In this document: positions 1 to 6,779 of the stretch, one piece after another
Numbering within the stretch: the stretch's first letter is position 1
How the letters are laid out: each line of letters starts with the position of its first letter
Assembly (NCBI GenBank): GCA_003242605.1
Contig: QGUZ01000088.1
Span: forward strand, 1-17,301
Direction: 5' to 3'
Length of the DNA stretch: 17,301 bases
Source: Actinomycetota bacterium
GTDB lineage: Bacteria; Actinomycetota; Actinomycetes; Streptosporangiales; Streptosporangiaceae
Program-made: the position numbers and the translations under genes
Notes under the pieces: generated by a model
What the model saw: only the letters and a program-made list of their open reading frames with translations
Database searches by the model: none
Told to the model about the DNA's origin: nothing

Positions 1-936
1 CTCGGCGGCCTCGCCGGCGTGGCCGCCGTGGTCGAGGTAGGTCTCGACGGTGCGGGCGAGCTCGCCGGACAGGCCGAGGGCGGGGGCGGCGAGCTCGAGC
101 AGGTCGGTGCGGGGCAGGCGGGACAGGACGCGGTAGACGCCGAGGTCGGGCCAGGACGCGACCGGGCCGTGGCGGTCCACGGCCTCGGCGACGCGCAGGG
201 CGTGCAGGGCCTCGCGCCAGCTCTGCCAGGCGTCGGCGATGTCGTCGCGGGGGCCGCCGATGCCGGCGGCCGTGCCGTACATGGCCTGGACCTTGCGCGC
301 GACGTCGCGGGCCTGGGCGGCGGGGGCGAGCAGGGCGGTCACCGGATCGCCGGGGTCGGCGAGCACGCCGCGGGGCAGCGACCACAGCGAGGCCACCGCG
401 TCCGGGGAGGCGCGCACCGCGATCGCGCAGACCGGGGGCGGCACGTCCACCTCGAGCCCGGCCTCGGCGCGCACGTCGGGGTCGACGGAGAACAGGGCGC
501 GCAGCGCGGCCCCCGCCTCCTGGCGGCTGCGGACCTCCTGGGCGAGCGCGGCGGCGGCCCGGCGGACGAGCGGGGCGGCGGCGGCGAGCCGTTCGTCGGT
601 GATCGTGCCGGAGTCGAGCAGCCACAGGTAGCCGTAGGTGACGCCGCGGTACCGCAGCGGCACGCAGATGCGGGCGAGCACGCCGAGGCGCTCGTCGGCC
701 GGGATGCGCACCGGGGCGGTCGCGGTGGCGATGCCGAAGCCCTCGAAGTAGGCCCGCACCCGGTCACTGGCGCGGCGGCGCAGGATCGACTCCTCGCGCA
801 CCCGGTCGATGGCGCCGCTCTGCGCGCAGTAGGCGACGAGCCGGAAGGCGCGGTCCTCGATCGTCGCCGCGGCGCCGAGGACCTCCGCGATCTCGTCGAC
901 GATGCTCTGCAGGTCCACCCCGCCATTGTCCGTCAT
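1..936 (-). CDS. PucR-family transcriptional regulator, C-terminus cut by window edge
   Basis: The reading frame is open from an ATG at 936 to the left edge, giving 312 residues (MTDNGGVDLQSIVDEIAEVL...). Residues about 5-125 look like a GAF-type sensor domain. Residues about 140-285 match the GGDEF-like middle region of PucR/CdaR proteins, including a GIGGPRDDIADAWQSWREAL stretch typical of them. The last residues in the window (LARTVETYLDHGG) are where the PucR C-terminal helix-turn-helix begins, so the DNA-binding part lies outside. A GAGGGA Shine-Dalgarno at 947-952 sits 10 bases before the start and overlaps the palindrome at 951-966. PucR proteins are usually activators of neighbouring catabolic genes; divergence from pruBA suggests that this one senses proline or its product P5C and controls that operon. 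Family is clear, target is inferred. Confidence 0.88.
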   Translation of the reverse strand, partial: MTDNGGVDLQSIVDEIAEVLGAAATIEDRAFRLVAYCAQSGAIDRVREESILRRRASDRVRAYFEGFGIATATAPVRIPADERLGVLARICVPLRYRGVTYGYLWLLDSGTITDERLAAAAPLVRRAAAALAQEVRSRQEAGAALRALFSVDPDVRAEAGLEVDVPPPVCAIAVRASPDAVASLWSLPRGVLADPGDPVTALLAPAAQARDVARKVQAMYGTAAGIGGPRDDIADAWQSWREALHALRVAEAVDRHGPVASWPDLGVYRVLSRLPRTDLLELAAPALGLSGELARTVETYLDHGGHAGEAAE

Positions 937-950
937 GTCGGAAAGTTCCC

Positions 951-966
951 TCATACAGCTGTATGA
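951..966. promoter_or_regulatory. Perfect 16-bp palindrome, candidate operator of the PucR regulator
   Basis: TCATACAGCTGTATGA is its own reverse complement. Allowing one mismatched pair it extends to 948-969. It is AT-rich within very GC-rich DNA and is the only such element in the spacer between the regulator (start 936) and pruB (start 1035). It overlaps the regulator's ribosome binding site, so binding could also affect the regulator's own expression. It lies just upstream of the TTGACC -35 candidate at 974, where an activator would be expected to bind. Confidence 0.7.
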
Positions 967-973
967 AGGTGGC

Positions 974-1002
974 TTGACCGACCCGTTGCGGTTGTCCATA
1001 GG
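974..1002 (+). promoter_or_regulatory. Candidate pruB promoter
   Basis: TTGACC at 974-979 and CATAGG at 997-1002 are separated by 17 bases, predicting a start near 1009. The palindrome centre (958.5) would then lie about 50 bases upstream, a position typical for activators. A second possibility is the TAGCGT hexamer at 1023-1028, only 6 bases before the pruB ATG, which would give a leaderless mRNA. The second option is supported by the absence of a properly spaced Shine-Dalgarno before 1035. Confidence 0.5.
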
Positions 1003-1034
1003 CCGCGCCGACCTGCGCTCTTTAGCGTGGGGGC

Positions 1035-1958
1035 ATGCTCGGTAGGGTGCTCACGGCGGCGGCGGAAAGCCCGCTCGCCCGGCGTGTGGTGTCGCAGTTC
1101 CCGCCCACCAGGCGGGTCGTCGACCGGTTCGTGGCCGGAGAGGACGTGGCGGCCGCGCGGGCCGCGGTGGAACGGCTCACCGCGGACGGGTTCGCGGTCA
1201 CGGTCGACCATCTCGGCGAGCACGTGCGGGACGCGGCCGTCGCCGCGGCCACGGCCAAGGCGTACCTCGCGCTGCTCGGCGAGCTGCGCGCGCTCGGCCT
1301 CGGCGACCGGGCCGAGGTGTCGCTGAAGCTGTCCGCGCTGGGCCAGGCGCTCGGCCGGGACGGCGAGCGGATCGCGCTCGACCACGCCCGGCAGATCTGC
1401 GCGGCGGCGCGCGAGGCGGGCGTGCAGGTCACCCTCGACATGGAGGACCACACCACCACCGACTCCACCCTGGAGATCCTGCGCGCGCTGCGCGCCGACT
1501 TCCCCGGCACCGGCGTCGCGCTCCAGGCCTGCCTGCGCCGCACCGAGGCCGACTGCCGCGACCTGGCCGGCCCGGGCTCGCGGGTGCGGCTGGTCAAGGG
1601 CGCCTACGCCGAGCCCGCCTCGGTCGCCTACCGCACCAAGCACGAGGTGGACCGGGCGTACGTGCGGTGTCTGCGGGTGCTCATGGCGGGCAGCGGGTAT
1701 CCCATGGTGGCCACGCACGACGACCGCCTCATCGTGATCGCGCAGTCGCTCGCCGCCCGGTACGGGCGGGGCCGGGACGACTACGAGTTCCAGATGCTCT
1801 ACGGGGTACGGCCCGGCCGGCAGCGCGAGCTGGCCGCATCGGGGCGGACGGTGCGGATCTACGTGCCGTACGGCACCGACTGGTACGGGTACTTCATGCG
1901 GCGGCTCGCCGAGCGGCCCGCGAACGTCGCCTTCTTCCTGCGCTCGCTCGCCTCCTGA
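1035..1958 (+). CDS. pruB: Proline dehydrogenase (FAD-dependent)
   Basis: This 307-residue protein is a monofunctional proline dehydrogenase, the first step of proline catabolism: L-proline is oxidised to 1-pyrroline-5-carboxylate with electrons passing to FAD and then to the respiratory chain. Family marks visible are VSLKLSALG (Lys98), the LDMEDH stretch (Asp135, Glu137), VKGAY at 187-191, and the C-terminal YFMRRLAERPANVAFFLRSL segment. In that segment the Arg289-Arg290 pair is the expected substrate carboxylate clamp. Length fits the roughly 300-residue barrel enzymes of Thermus and mycobacteria rather than the large PutA fusion. It precedes pruA by 43 bases, so they form an operon. The ATG at 1035 has only a run of G directly before it, so the start may be leaderless. 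Confidence 0.95.
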   Translation: MLGRVLTAAAESPLARRVVSQFPPTRRVVDRFVAGEDVAAARAAVERLTADGFAVTVDHLGEHVRDAAVAAATAKAYLALLGELRALGLGDRAEVSLKLSALGQALGRDGERIALDHARQICAAAREAGVQVTLDMEDHTTTDSTLEILRALRADFPGTGVALQACLRRTEADCRDLAGPGSRVRLVKGAYAEPASVAYRTKHEVDRAYVRCLRVLMAGSGYPMVATHDDRLIVIAQSLAARYGRGRDDYEFQMLYGVRPGRQRELAASGRTVRIYVPYGTDWYGYFMRRLAERPANVAFFLRSLAS

Positions 1959-2001
1959 GGCGACGGCAGTCCGGGACAGATCGCGGAGGGAGTCATTCGA
2001 G

Positions 2002-3627
2002 ATGGACGCCATCAGCAACGTTCCCGAGCCGGTCAACGAGCCGGTGCTCGGCTATGCGCCGGCGAGCCCGGAGCGCGCCGCGCTGGAGAAGCGGATCAAG
2101 GAGCTGTCGGGGGCGGCGCTCGAGCTGACGATGACGGTGGGCGGCGAGCGCCGCATGGCCGGCGGCGAGCCGATCGACGTGGTGCAGCCGCACAACCACG
2201 CCGCGGTGCTGGGCCGTACCGCGGAGGCGACCGGCGACGACGTGCGGACGGCGATCGACGCCGCGCTCGCCGCGGCGCCGGAGTGGCGGGCGATGTCGTT
2301 CGACGACCGGGCGGCGATCTTCCTGCGGGCGGCCGAGCTGCTCGCCGGGCCGTGGCGGGCGACGCTGAACGCGGCCACCATCCTCGGCCAGTCGAAGTCG
2401 GTCTACCAAGCGGAGATCGACGCGGCCTGTGAGCTGATCGACTTCTTCCGGTTCAACGTGGCGTTCGCCCGGCGGCTGCTCGCCGAGCAGCCGATCTCCG
2501 CGCCCGGGGTGTGGAACCGCATGGAGTACCGGCCGCTGGAGGGCTTCGTCCTGGCGATCACGCCGTTCAACTTCACCTCGATCGCCGCGAACCTGCCGAC
2601 CGCCCCGGCGCTGCTCGGCAACGTGGTGGTGTGGAAGCCGTCGCCGACCCAGCAGTTCGCCGCCGAGTTCACCATGCGGCTGCTGGAGGAGGCCGGGCTG
2701 CCGCCCGGCGTGATCAACATGGTGACCGGACGCGGCCAGGCCGTCTCCGAGGTGGCCCTCGCCCACCCCGACCTCGCCGGCATCCACTTCACCGGCTCCA
2801 CCGCGACCTTCCAGCACCTGTGGTCCACGGTGGGCGCGAACATCGGCCGGTACCGCGGCTACCCGCGGCTGGTCGGCGAGACCGGCGGCAAGGACTTCGT
2901 GGTCGCCCACCCGTCGGCCGACCCGGCGGTGCTCGCCACCGCGCTGATCCGCGGCGCGTTCGAGTACCAGGGCCAGAAGTGCTCGGCCGCCTCCCGCGCC
3001 TACCTGCCGCGGTCGCTGTGGGCGCGGATGCGCGACGACTTCGTCGCCACCGCCGAGTCGCTCACCGTCGGGGACGTCGCCGCCGACCTGTCCTGCTTCA
3101 TGGGGGCGGTCATCGACGAGCGGGCGTTCGCCAAGAGCAAGGCGGCGATCGACCGGGCCCGCGCGGTGGACTCGATCACCGTGCTCACCGGCTCCTACGA
3201 CGACTCGGTCGGCTACTTCGTGCGGCCCACGGTGCTGGAGTGCACCGACCCGGCCGACGAGGTGTTCGTCAAGGAGTACTTCGGGCCGATCCTCGCGGTG
3301 TACGTCTACGACGACGACCGGTTCGAGGAGGTGCTCGACCAGATGGAGGGCGTGGCGCCGTACGCGCTCACCGGGTCGATCATCGCGACCGACCGGCGCG
3401 CGATCGCGCTCGCCTCCGAGCGGCTGCGGTTCGCCGCGGGCAACTTCTACATCAACGACAAGCCGACCGGCGCGATCGTGGGCCAGCAGCCGTTCGGCGG
3501 GGCCCGCGCCTCGGGCACCAACGACAAGGCCGGGTCGATCCTCAACCTGCTCCGCTGGGTGAACGCCCGCGCGATCAAGGAGACGTTCGTCCCGCCGACC
3601 GACCACCGCTACCCGCACATGGGGTGA
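2002..3627 (+). CDS. pruA: 1-pyrroline-5-carboxylate dehydrogenase
   Basis: This is a 541-residue aldehyde dehydrogenase of the P5C dehydrogenase group. It takes glutamate semialdehyde (the open form of the PruB product) to glutamate with NAD+. The catalytic cysteine is Cys327 in YQGQKCSAASR and the general-base glutamate is Glu293 in LVGETGGKDF. The cofactor-site segment ITPFNFTSIAANLPTAPAL and the late QQPFGGARASGTNDKAGS motif are also present. Length matches actinobacterial PruA (about 540). A strong GGAGGGAG Shine-Dalgarno at 1985-1992 fixes the start. Together with pruB this gives the full proline-to-glutamate route, probably under the divergent PucR regulator. It ends 8 bases before the stop of the convergent flavoprotein gene. 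Confidence 0.96.
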   Translation: MDAISNVPEPVNEPVLGYAPASPERAALEKRIKELSGAALELTMTVGGERRMAGGEPIDVVQPHNHAAVLGRTAEATGDDVRTAIDAALAAAPEWRAMSFDDRAAIFLRAAELLAGPWRATLNAATILGQSKSVYQAEIDAACELIDFFRFNVAFARRLLAEQPISAPGVWNRMEYRPLEGFVLAITPFNFTSIAANLPTAPALLGNVVVWKPSPTQQFAAEFTMRLLEEAGLPPGVINMVTGRGQAVSEVALAHPDLAGIHFTGSTATFQHLWSTVGANIGRYRGYPRLVGETGGKDFVVAHPSADPAVLATALIRGAFEYQGQKCSAASRAYLPRSLWARMRDDFVATAESLTVGDVAADLSCFMGAVIDERAFAKSKAAIDRARAVDSITVLTGSYDDSVGYFVRPTVLECTDPADEVFVKEYFGPILAVYVYDDDRFEEVLDQMEGVAPYALTGSIIATDRRAIALASERLRFAAGNFYINDKPTGAIVGQQPFGGARASGTNDKAGSILNLLRWVNARAIKETFVPPTDHRYPHMG

Positions 3628-3645
3628 GGCCGCGCTTACTCGGCC
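3628..3645. terminator. Weak hairpin between convergent genes
   Basis: GGCCG (3628-3632) pairs with CGGCC (3641-3645) around an 8-base loop that contains the stop codon of the minus-strand gene. It has no T-tract and only five pairs, so termination here for pruA and its convergent neighbour is a guess from position. Confidence 0.25.
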
Positions 3646-4052
3646 ACGCCGTGGTAGGCGTGCACCCGCTCCACGCGCAGCCGGACGAGGAGCTCGCCGG
3701 GTACGGCGTTGCGCATGCCGTACTCGGCGGCGCGCTCCCGGCCCATGTAGCGGGCGGCGATGCGGGGCGCCCAGGTGCGCAGGTCGTCGAGGTCGTCGGA
3801 GAGGGTGGTGGTGCCCTCCAGCAGCACGAACGAGTACGGCGGGGACTGGTCGTCGACGCACAGCGCGGCCCGGGGGTCGCGGCGCAGGTGGCGGCCCTTG
3901 ACGCTCGTCTCGCCGGTCTGGAACACCACGTCGTCGCCGTCGAGGAGGAACCAGACCGGGGTGACGTGCGGGCTGCCGTCGGCGCGGGTCACGGCGAGCT
4001 TGCCGGTGCGGGTGCCGGCGAGCACGAACCGCCGCCACTCGCTGTCACTCAT
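3636..4052 (-). CDS. PPOX-fold flavin/F420-type oxidoreductase
   Basis: The 138-residue product has the pyridoxamine-5'-phosphate-oxidase-like split barrel signature of the Rv1155-type family: an N-terminal RTGKLAVTRADGSPHVTPVWF strand pair, a GRHLRRDPRAALCVDD segment in the middle and a basic C-terminal strand. In actinobacteria these small proteins bind FMN or F420 and act as reductases or deflavinating enzymes; the substrate cannot be told. Start is ambiguous: ATG 4052 has GGAG only 3 bases upstream, whereas GTG 4061 (adding MEQ) lies 7 bases after a TAGCGT -10-like hexamer, which would make it leaderless. It is convergent with pruA and not obviously linked to proline use. Confidence 0.85.
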   Translation of the reverse strand: MSDSEWRRFVLAGTRTGKLAVTRADGSPHVTPVWFLLDGDDVVFQTGETSVKGRHLRRDPRAALCVDDQSPPYSFVLLEGTTTLSDDLDDLRTWAPRIAARYMGRERAAEYGMRNAVPGELLVRLRVERVHAYHGVAE

Positions 4053-4068
4053 CTGCTCCACGCCGTAG

Positions 4069-4074
4069 ACGCTA
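4069..4074 (-). promoter_or_regulatory. Candidate -10 element of the PPOX gene
   Basis: Read on the minus strand this is TAGCGT, fitting the TANNNT pattern of actinobacterial -10 boxes. It ends 7 bases before the GTG at 4061. No clear -35 box is visible. The same hexamer lies 6 bases before pruB, and a related one before the MarR gene. Confidence 0.4.
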
Positions 4075-4110
4075 GCCGCACCCACCCCGCCGCGCCCGGC
4101 AGCCGCGCGC

Positions 4111-4140
4111 GGCGTGTCCCGCCGTGTCCCGCCGTGTCCC
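4111..4140. repeat. Three 10-bp direct repeats
   Basis: The unit GCCGTGTCCC occurs three times head to tail (the first copy begins GG instead of GC). Read toward the PPOX gene the unit is GGGACACGGC, and the array sits about 59-88 bases before ATG 4052. The spacing equals one turn of the helix. It could be a binding site for a protein that binds direct repeats, or simple slippage. Confidence 0.6.
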
Positions 4141-4147
4141 GGAGCCA

Positions 4148-4188
4148 CCGGGGCGTGCCGCCTTCGCAGCCGCGGCGGCACGCCCCGG
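4148..4188 (-). terminator. Intrinsic-type terminator hairpin of the ThDP-enzyme operon
   Basis: The arm at 4148-4162 (CCGGGGCGTGCCGCC) is perfectly complementary to 4174-4188, giving 15 base pairs with an 11-base loop. It starts one base after the stop codon of the ThDP enzyme (4190-4192). No T-tract follows, as is common in high-GC actinobacteria. Confidence 0.75.
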
Positions 4189-4189
4189 G

Positions 4190-5842
4190 TCAGTGGCCGC
4201 GGAACGCCTCCTCCAGCCACCACGCCCCGCGCTCCCGGGTCACCTTGGCGTCGACCAGCATCGGGCGGTCGCGGGGGCCGGCGACCCAGTCGGCGACGGC
4301 GGCGAGGTCGGCGGGCTCGCGCACGGTCACCGCCGCGCAGCCGAAGCCGCGGCCGATCGCGGCGAGGTCGGCCGGCGGGAACTCGACCAGGTCGAGCGGG
4401 TGGCCGTCCGGCCCGAAGTGGTGCACCTCCGCGCCGTACGCCTCGTCGTCGTAGACCACGATCAGCATCGGCAGGCCGAGCCGTACCACGGTCTCCAGCT
4501 CGGCGGCGGCCATGAACGCGCCGCCGTCGCCGAGCGCGGCCACGGGCAGCCGGTGCGGCTGGGCGAGCGCGGCGCCGATCGCCGTGGCGAGGCCGAGGCC
4601 GACCGACTGGAACGCCTGGGTGAAGCAGAAGGCGTTCTCGTCCGGCACCGACAGCAACATCGACGGGTAGCCCATGAAGTTGCCGGAGTCGACCGCCACC
4701 ACCCGCTCGGCGGGCAGCAGGTCGTCGAGCCGGATGGTGAGCGTGCGCGGGTCGATGCGGCCGCCGCCGGTCTCGTCCCGGTACGGCTCGTCCCGCCACC
4801 GCACCCGGGCGGCGATGCGGCGGCCCACCTCGGCGGTGCGGTAGCGCCCACCGGCCGGGGCGCCGAGGCGGTCGAGCGCGTCGGCGGCCGCCCGCGCGAC
4901 CGCGGCCACGTCGCCGGCGACGCCGAGATCGACCGGCCGGTGCGCGCCGAGCGCCGCCGGGTCGTGGTCGACCTGAACCACCTTCGCGCCCGGGCCGATG
5001 AGCCGGCCGTGCCGCATCGTCCACATGTTGAGCGCGCAGCCCCAGCCGACGATCAGGTCCGCGCCCGCGATCAGCTCGGCGGCAAGCGGCGAGGAGAACC
5101 CGCCGCTCACGTCGAGGTCCCACGGCCCGCCGCGGAACAGGCCCTTCGCCACCGCCGAGGTGGCGAGCAGCGCCCCGGCGCGCTCGCCGAGCGCCTCCAG
5201 CTCCCGCCGGGCGCCGCGGGCGCCGCGCCCCGCGACGAACACCGGGCGTTCGGCCGCGGCGAGCAGGGCGGCCAGCGCGTCCACCCCGGCGGGGTCCGGC
5301 GCGGCCGGGACGGGCGCGGGCACCCGCGGGGTGCGGAACGTTCCGGGCAGCGCGCTCTCCTGCACCGGCAGCGGCAGGTTGAGCAGCACGGTCCGCCCCT
5401 CGCGGGCGGTCCGCCAGGCGCGGGCGACGTCGGCGAGCGCGGTCTCCGGCGCGCGCACCCGCTCGGCGGCCGCGCCGACCGCGACGGCGAGCGCGTCCTG
5501 GTCGATGCGGAAGTTCGAGGTGGGCGAGGTCGCCTCCCCGGCGAGCACGAGCAGCGGGGTACGGCTCTTGGCCGCCTCGGCGAGCCCGGTGAGCGCGTTG
5601 GTGAGGCCCGGCCCCTGGTGCACGCTCACCACGCCGACCGTGCCGGACAGCCGCGCGTACGCGTCGGCCATGGTGATCGCGCCGCCCTCGTGCCGGGCGG
5701 CGACGAACGGCACGCCGTGCCGTACCAGGGCGTTGGTCACGTGGAAGTTGCCGCTACCGACCACGCCGAAGGCGCGCGGCGCGCCCGGCCCGGCCTTCGC
5801 CAGCTCGGCGACGGCCCGGCCCACCGCCTCGGCGACGTTCAC
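4190..5842 (-). CDS. ThDP-dependent enzyme, decarboxylase/acetolactate-synthase-like
   Basis: This 550-residue protein has the three-domain layout of the pyruvate-oxidase/benzoylformate-decarboxylase family: an N-terminal pyrimidine-binding domain with catalytic Glu52 in ARHEGGAITMADAYA, a central domain, and a C-terminal pyrophosphate-binding domain with GDGGAFMAAAEL (Asp439). At the second Mg2+-ligand position the usual Asn is Asp466 (VVYDDEAYGAEVHH). The family cleaves or joins carbon bonds next to 2-oxo acids. This is not a typical biosynthetic IlvB: no small subunit is nearby, and the partner is an isatin-hydrolase-like cyclase. The GTG start overlaps the partner's TGA as GTGA, so translation is coupled. 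A 2-oxo acid decarboxylase role is my inference; the substrate is unknown. Confidence 0.85.
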   Translation of the reverse strand: MNVAEAVGRAVAELAKAGPGAPRAFGVVGSGNFHVTNALVRHGVPFVAARHEGGAITMADAYARLSGTVGVVSVHQGPGLTNALTGLAEAAKSRTPLLVLAGEATSPTSNFRIDQDALAVAVGAAAERVRAPETALADVARAWRTAREGRTVLLNLPLPVQESALPGTFRTPRVPAPVPAAPDPAGVDALAALLAAAERPVFVAGRGARGARRELEALGERAGALLATSAVAKGLFRGGPWDLDVSGGFSSPLAAELIAGADLIVGWGCALNMWTMRHGRLIGPGAKVVQVDHDPAALGAHRPVDLGVAGDVAAVARAAADALDRLGAPAGGRYRTAEVGRRIAARVRWRDEPYRDETGGGRIDPRTLTIRLDDLLPAERVVAVDSGNFMGYPSMLLSVPDENAFCFTQAFQSVGLGLATAIGAALAQPHRLPVAALGDGGAFMAAAELETVVRLGLPMLIVVYDDEAYGAEVHHFGPDGHPLDLVEFPPADLAAIGRGFGCAAVTVREPADLAAVADWVAGPRDRPMLVDAKVTRERGAWWLEEAFRGH

Positions 5843-6600
5843 CGCTCCACCAGGGCGAGCACGCGGGCGGGGCTGCCGGAGCCGCCGAGGATCGGCAGCG
5901 GCCCGGCGATCACGACCGCGCCGGTGGGCGGCAGCCGGTCGAGGTTGCGCAGCTGGGTGAGGCCGTACTTGCCCGCGCCGAGCAGGTAGGCGTGGCAGGG
6001 GAAGGCCGGGTCGAAGCCGCCCGCGGCGCCCGCGTCGGTGCCGACGGTCTCCACGCCGATGCCGAGGATCGGGGTCTGCTCGGCGAGCCAGCGGGCGCAC
6101 TCCGCCGACACGCCCGGGGTGTGGCCGTCGTTGAGGAACTCCTCCTGCGAGCCGCCGCGCGCCGACCAGCCGGTCCGGTACAGCAGCCAGCCGCCCTCCG
6201 GCAGCGGGCCGTGCCGCTCCTGCCAGGCGGTGACGTGCTCCACCTGGAGCAGGAAGTCGGGGTCGGCGGCGGCCTCGGCGGTGAAGTCGAGCACCACGGC
6301 CGGGGCGATCAGCCGGGAGACCGGCACCTGGGCGACGTCCTCGCCGTCCCGGCCGGTGATCCAGTGGATCGGCGCGTCGAAGTGGGTGCCGGTGTGCTCG
6401 CCGGTGGTGATGTTGTTCCAGTACCAGGCCGGCCCGCGGTCGTCGTACCGGCTGATCTCCTCCAGGCGGAACGGCAGCGTGTTCCCGAACGGCTCCGGCA
6501 GCTTGAGGATCGGCGTCGTCTCCGACAGTGGCGCGGTGAGGTCGATCACCTCGATCGAGCCGCCGCCGATGCCCTCCAGCAGGCCGCGCAGCACCGACAT
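5839..6600 (-). CDS. Metal-dependent cyclase/isatin-hydrolase-like amidohydrolase
   Basis: The 253-residue product belongs to the cyclase family that includes kynurenine formamidase and isatin hydrolase. The metal-binding signature HxGTHxDxPxH is complete: His69, His73, Asp75 and His79 within EHTGTHFDAPIHW. Other stretches resemble isatin hydrolases in particular: RGPAWYWNNITTGEH, VETVGTDAG, LLGAGKYGL and the closing PPTGAVVIAGPLPILGGSGSP. Isatin hydrolase opens the lactam ring of isatin to isatinate, a 2-oxo acid, which would suit the ThDP enzyme encoded next. A GGAGG at 6606-6610 five bases before ATG 6600 fixes the start; the in-frame ATG further up at 6693 lacks such a site. The exact substrate is not shown by the sequence. 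Confidence 0.85.
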   Translation of the reverse strand: MSVLRGLLEGIGGGSIEVIDLTAPLSETTPILKLPEPFGNTLPFRLEEISRYDDRGPAWYWNNITTGEHTGTHFDAPIHWITGRDGEDVAQVPVSRLIAPAVVLDFTAEAAADPDFLLQVEHVTAWQERHGPLPEGGWLLYRTGWSARGGSQEEFLNDGHTPGVSAECARWLAEQTPILGIGVETVGTDAGAAGGFDPAFPCHAYLLGAGKYGLTQLRNLDRLPPTGAVVIAGPLPILGGSGSPARVLALVER

Positions 6601-6779
6601 CGTCGCCTCCAGGCGGTTATCCGGTCCGGGACATCCCGGCATATCTGATGCGGAATGGCCAGATCCTCCTATACCGCTGCGGATCATCGCCACCCGGGGC
6701 GCTTGCCGACGCCGGGAAACGGAAAAGGGTCTCCACGAGGGTGTCGCAACGGCACCGACGCAAGGACGGGGATCGCATC
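6601..6779. promoter_or_regulatory. Divergent control region between the cyclase operon and dhaKLM
   Basis: This 179-bp spacer serves two divergent operons. It contains an inverted repeat CCGGGA-CA-TCCCGG at 6626-6639, close before the cyclase ribosome binding site, and a TATACC/TATAGG hexamer near 6671-6676 that could act as a -10 box in either direction. I find no convincing -35 partner, so no promoter is assigned. The inverted repeat is a possible operator for the cyclase operon. Confidence 0.4.

Noticed and set aside
1993..4038. 681-codon open frame on the minus strand opposite pruA
   Set aside because: It is antisense to a clear aldehyde dehydrogenase, its translation is low-complexity Arg/Gly/His-rich, and GC-rich DNA keeps such shadow frames open.
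4111..4140. Possible CRISPR or minisatellite
   Set aside because: Only three 10-bp units with no spacers; too short for CRISPR. Kept as a direct repeat.
4124..5989. 621-codon plus-strand open frame
   Set aside because: Antisense to the ThDP enzyme, which has intact catalytic motifs; the composition is that of a shadow frame.
6601..6693. Upstream in-frame ATG for the cyclase at 6693
   Set aside because: No ribosome binding site there, whereas GGAGG is well placed before 6600, and the extra residues do not match the family.
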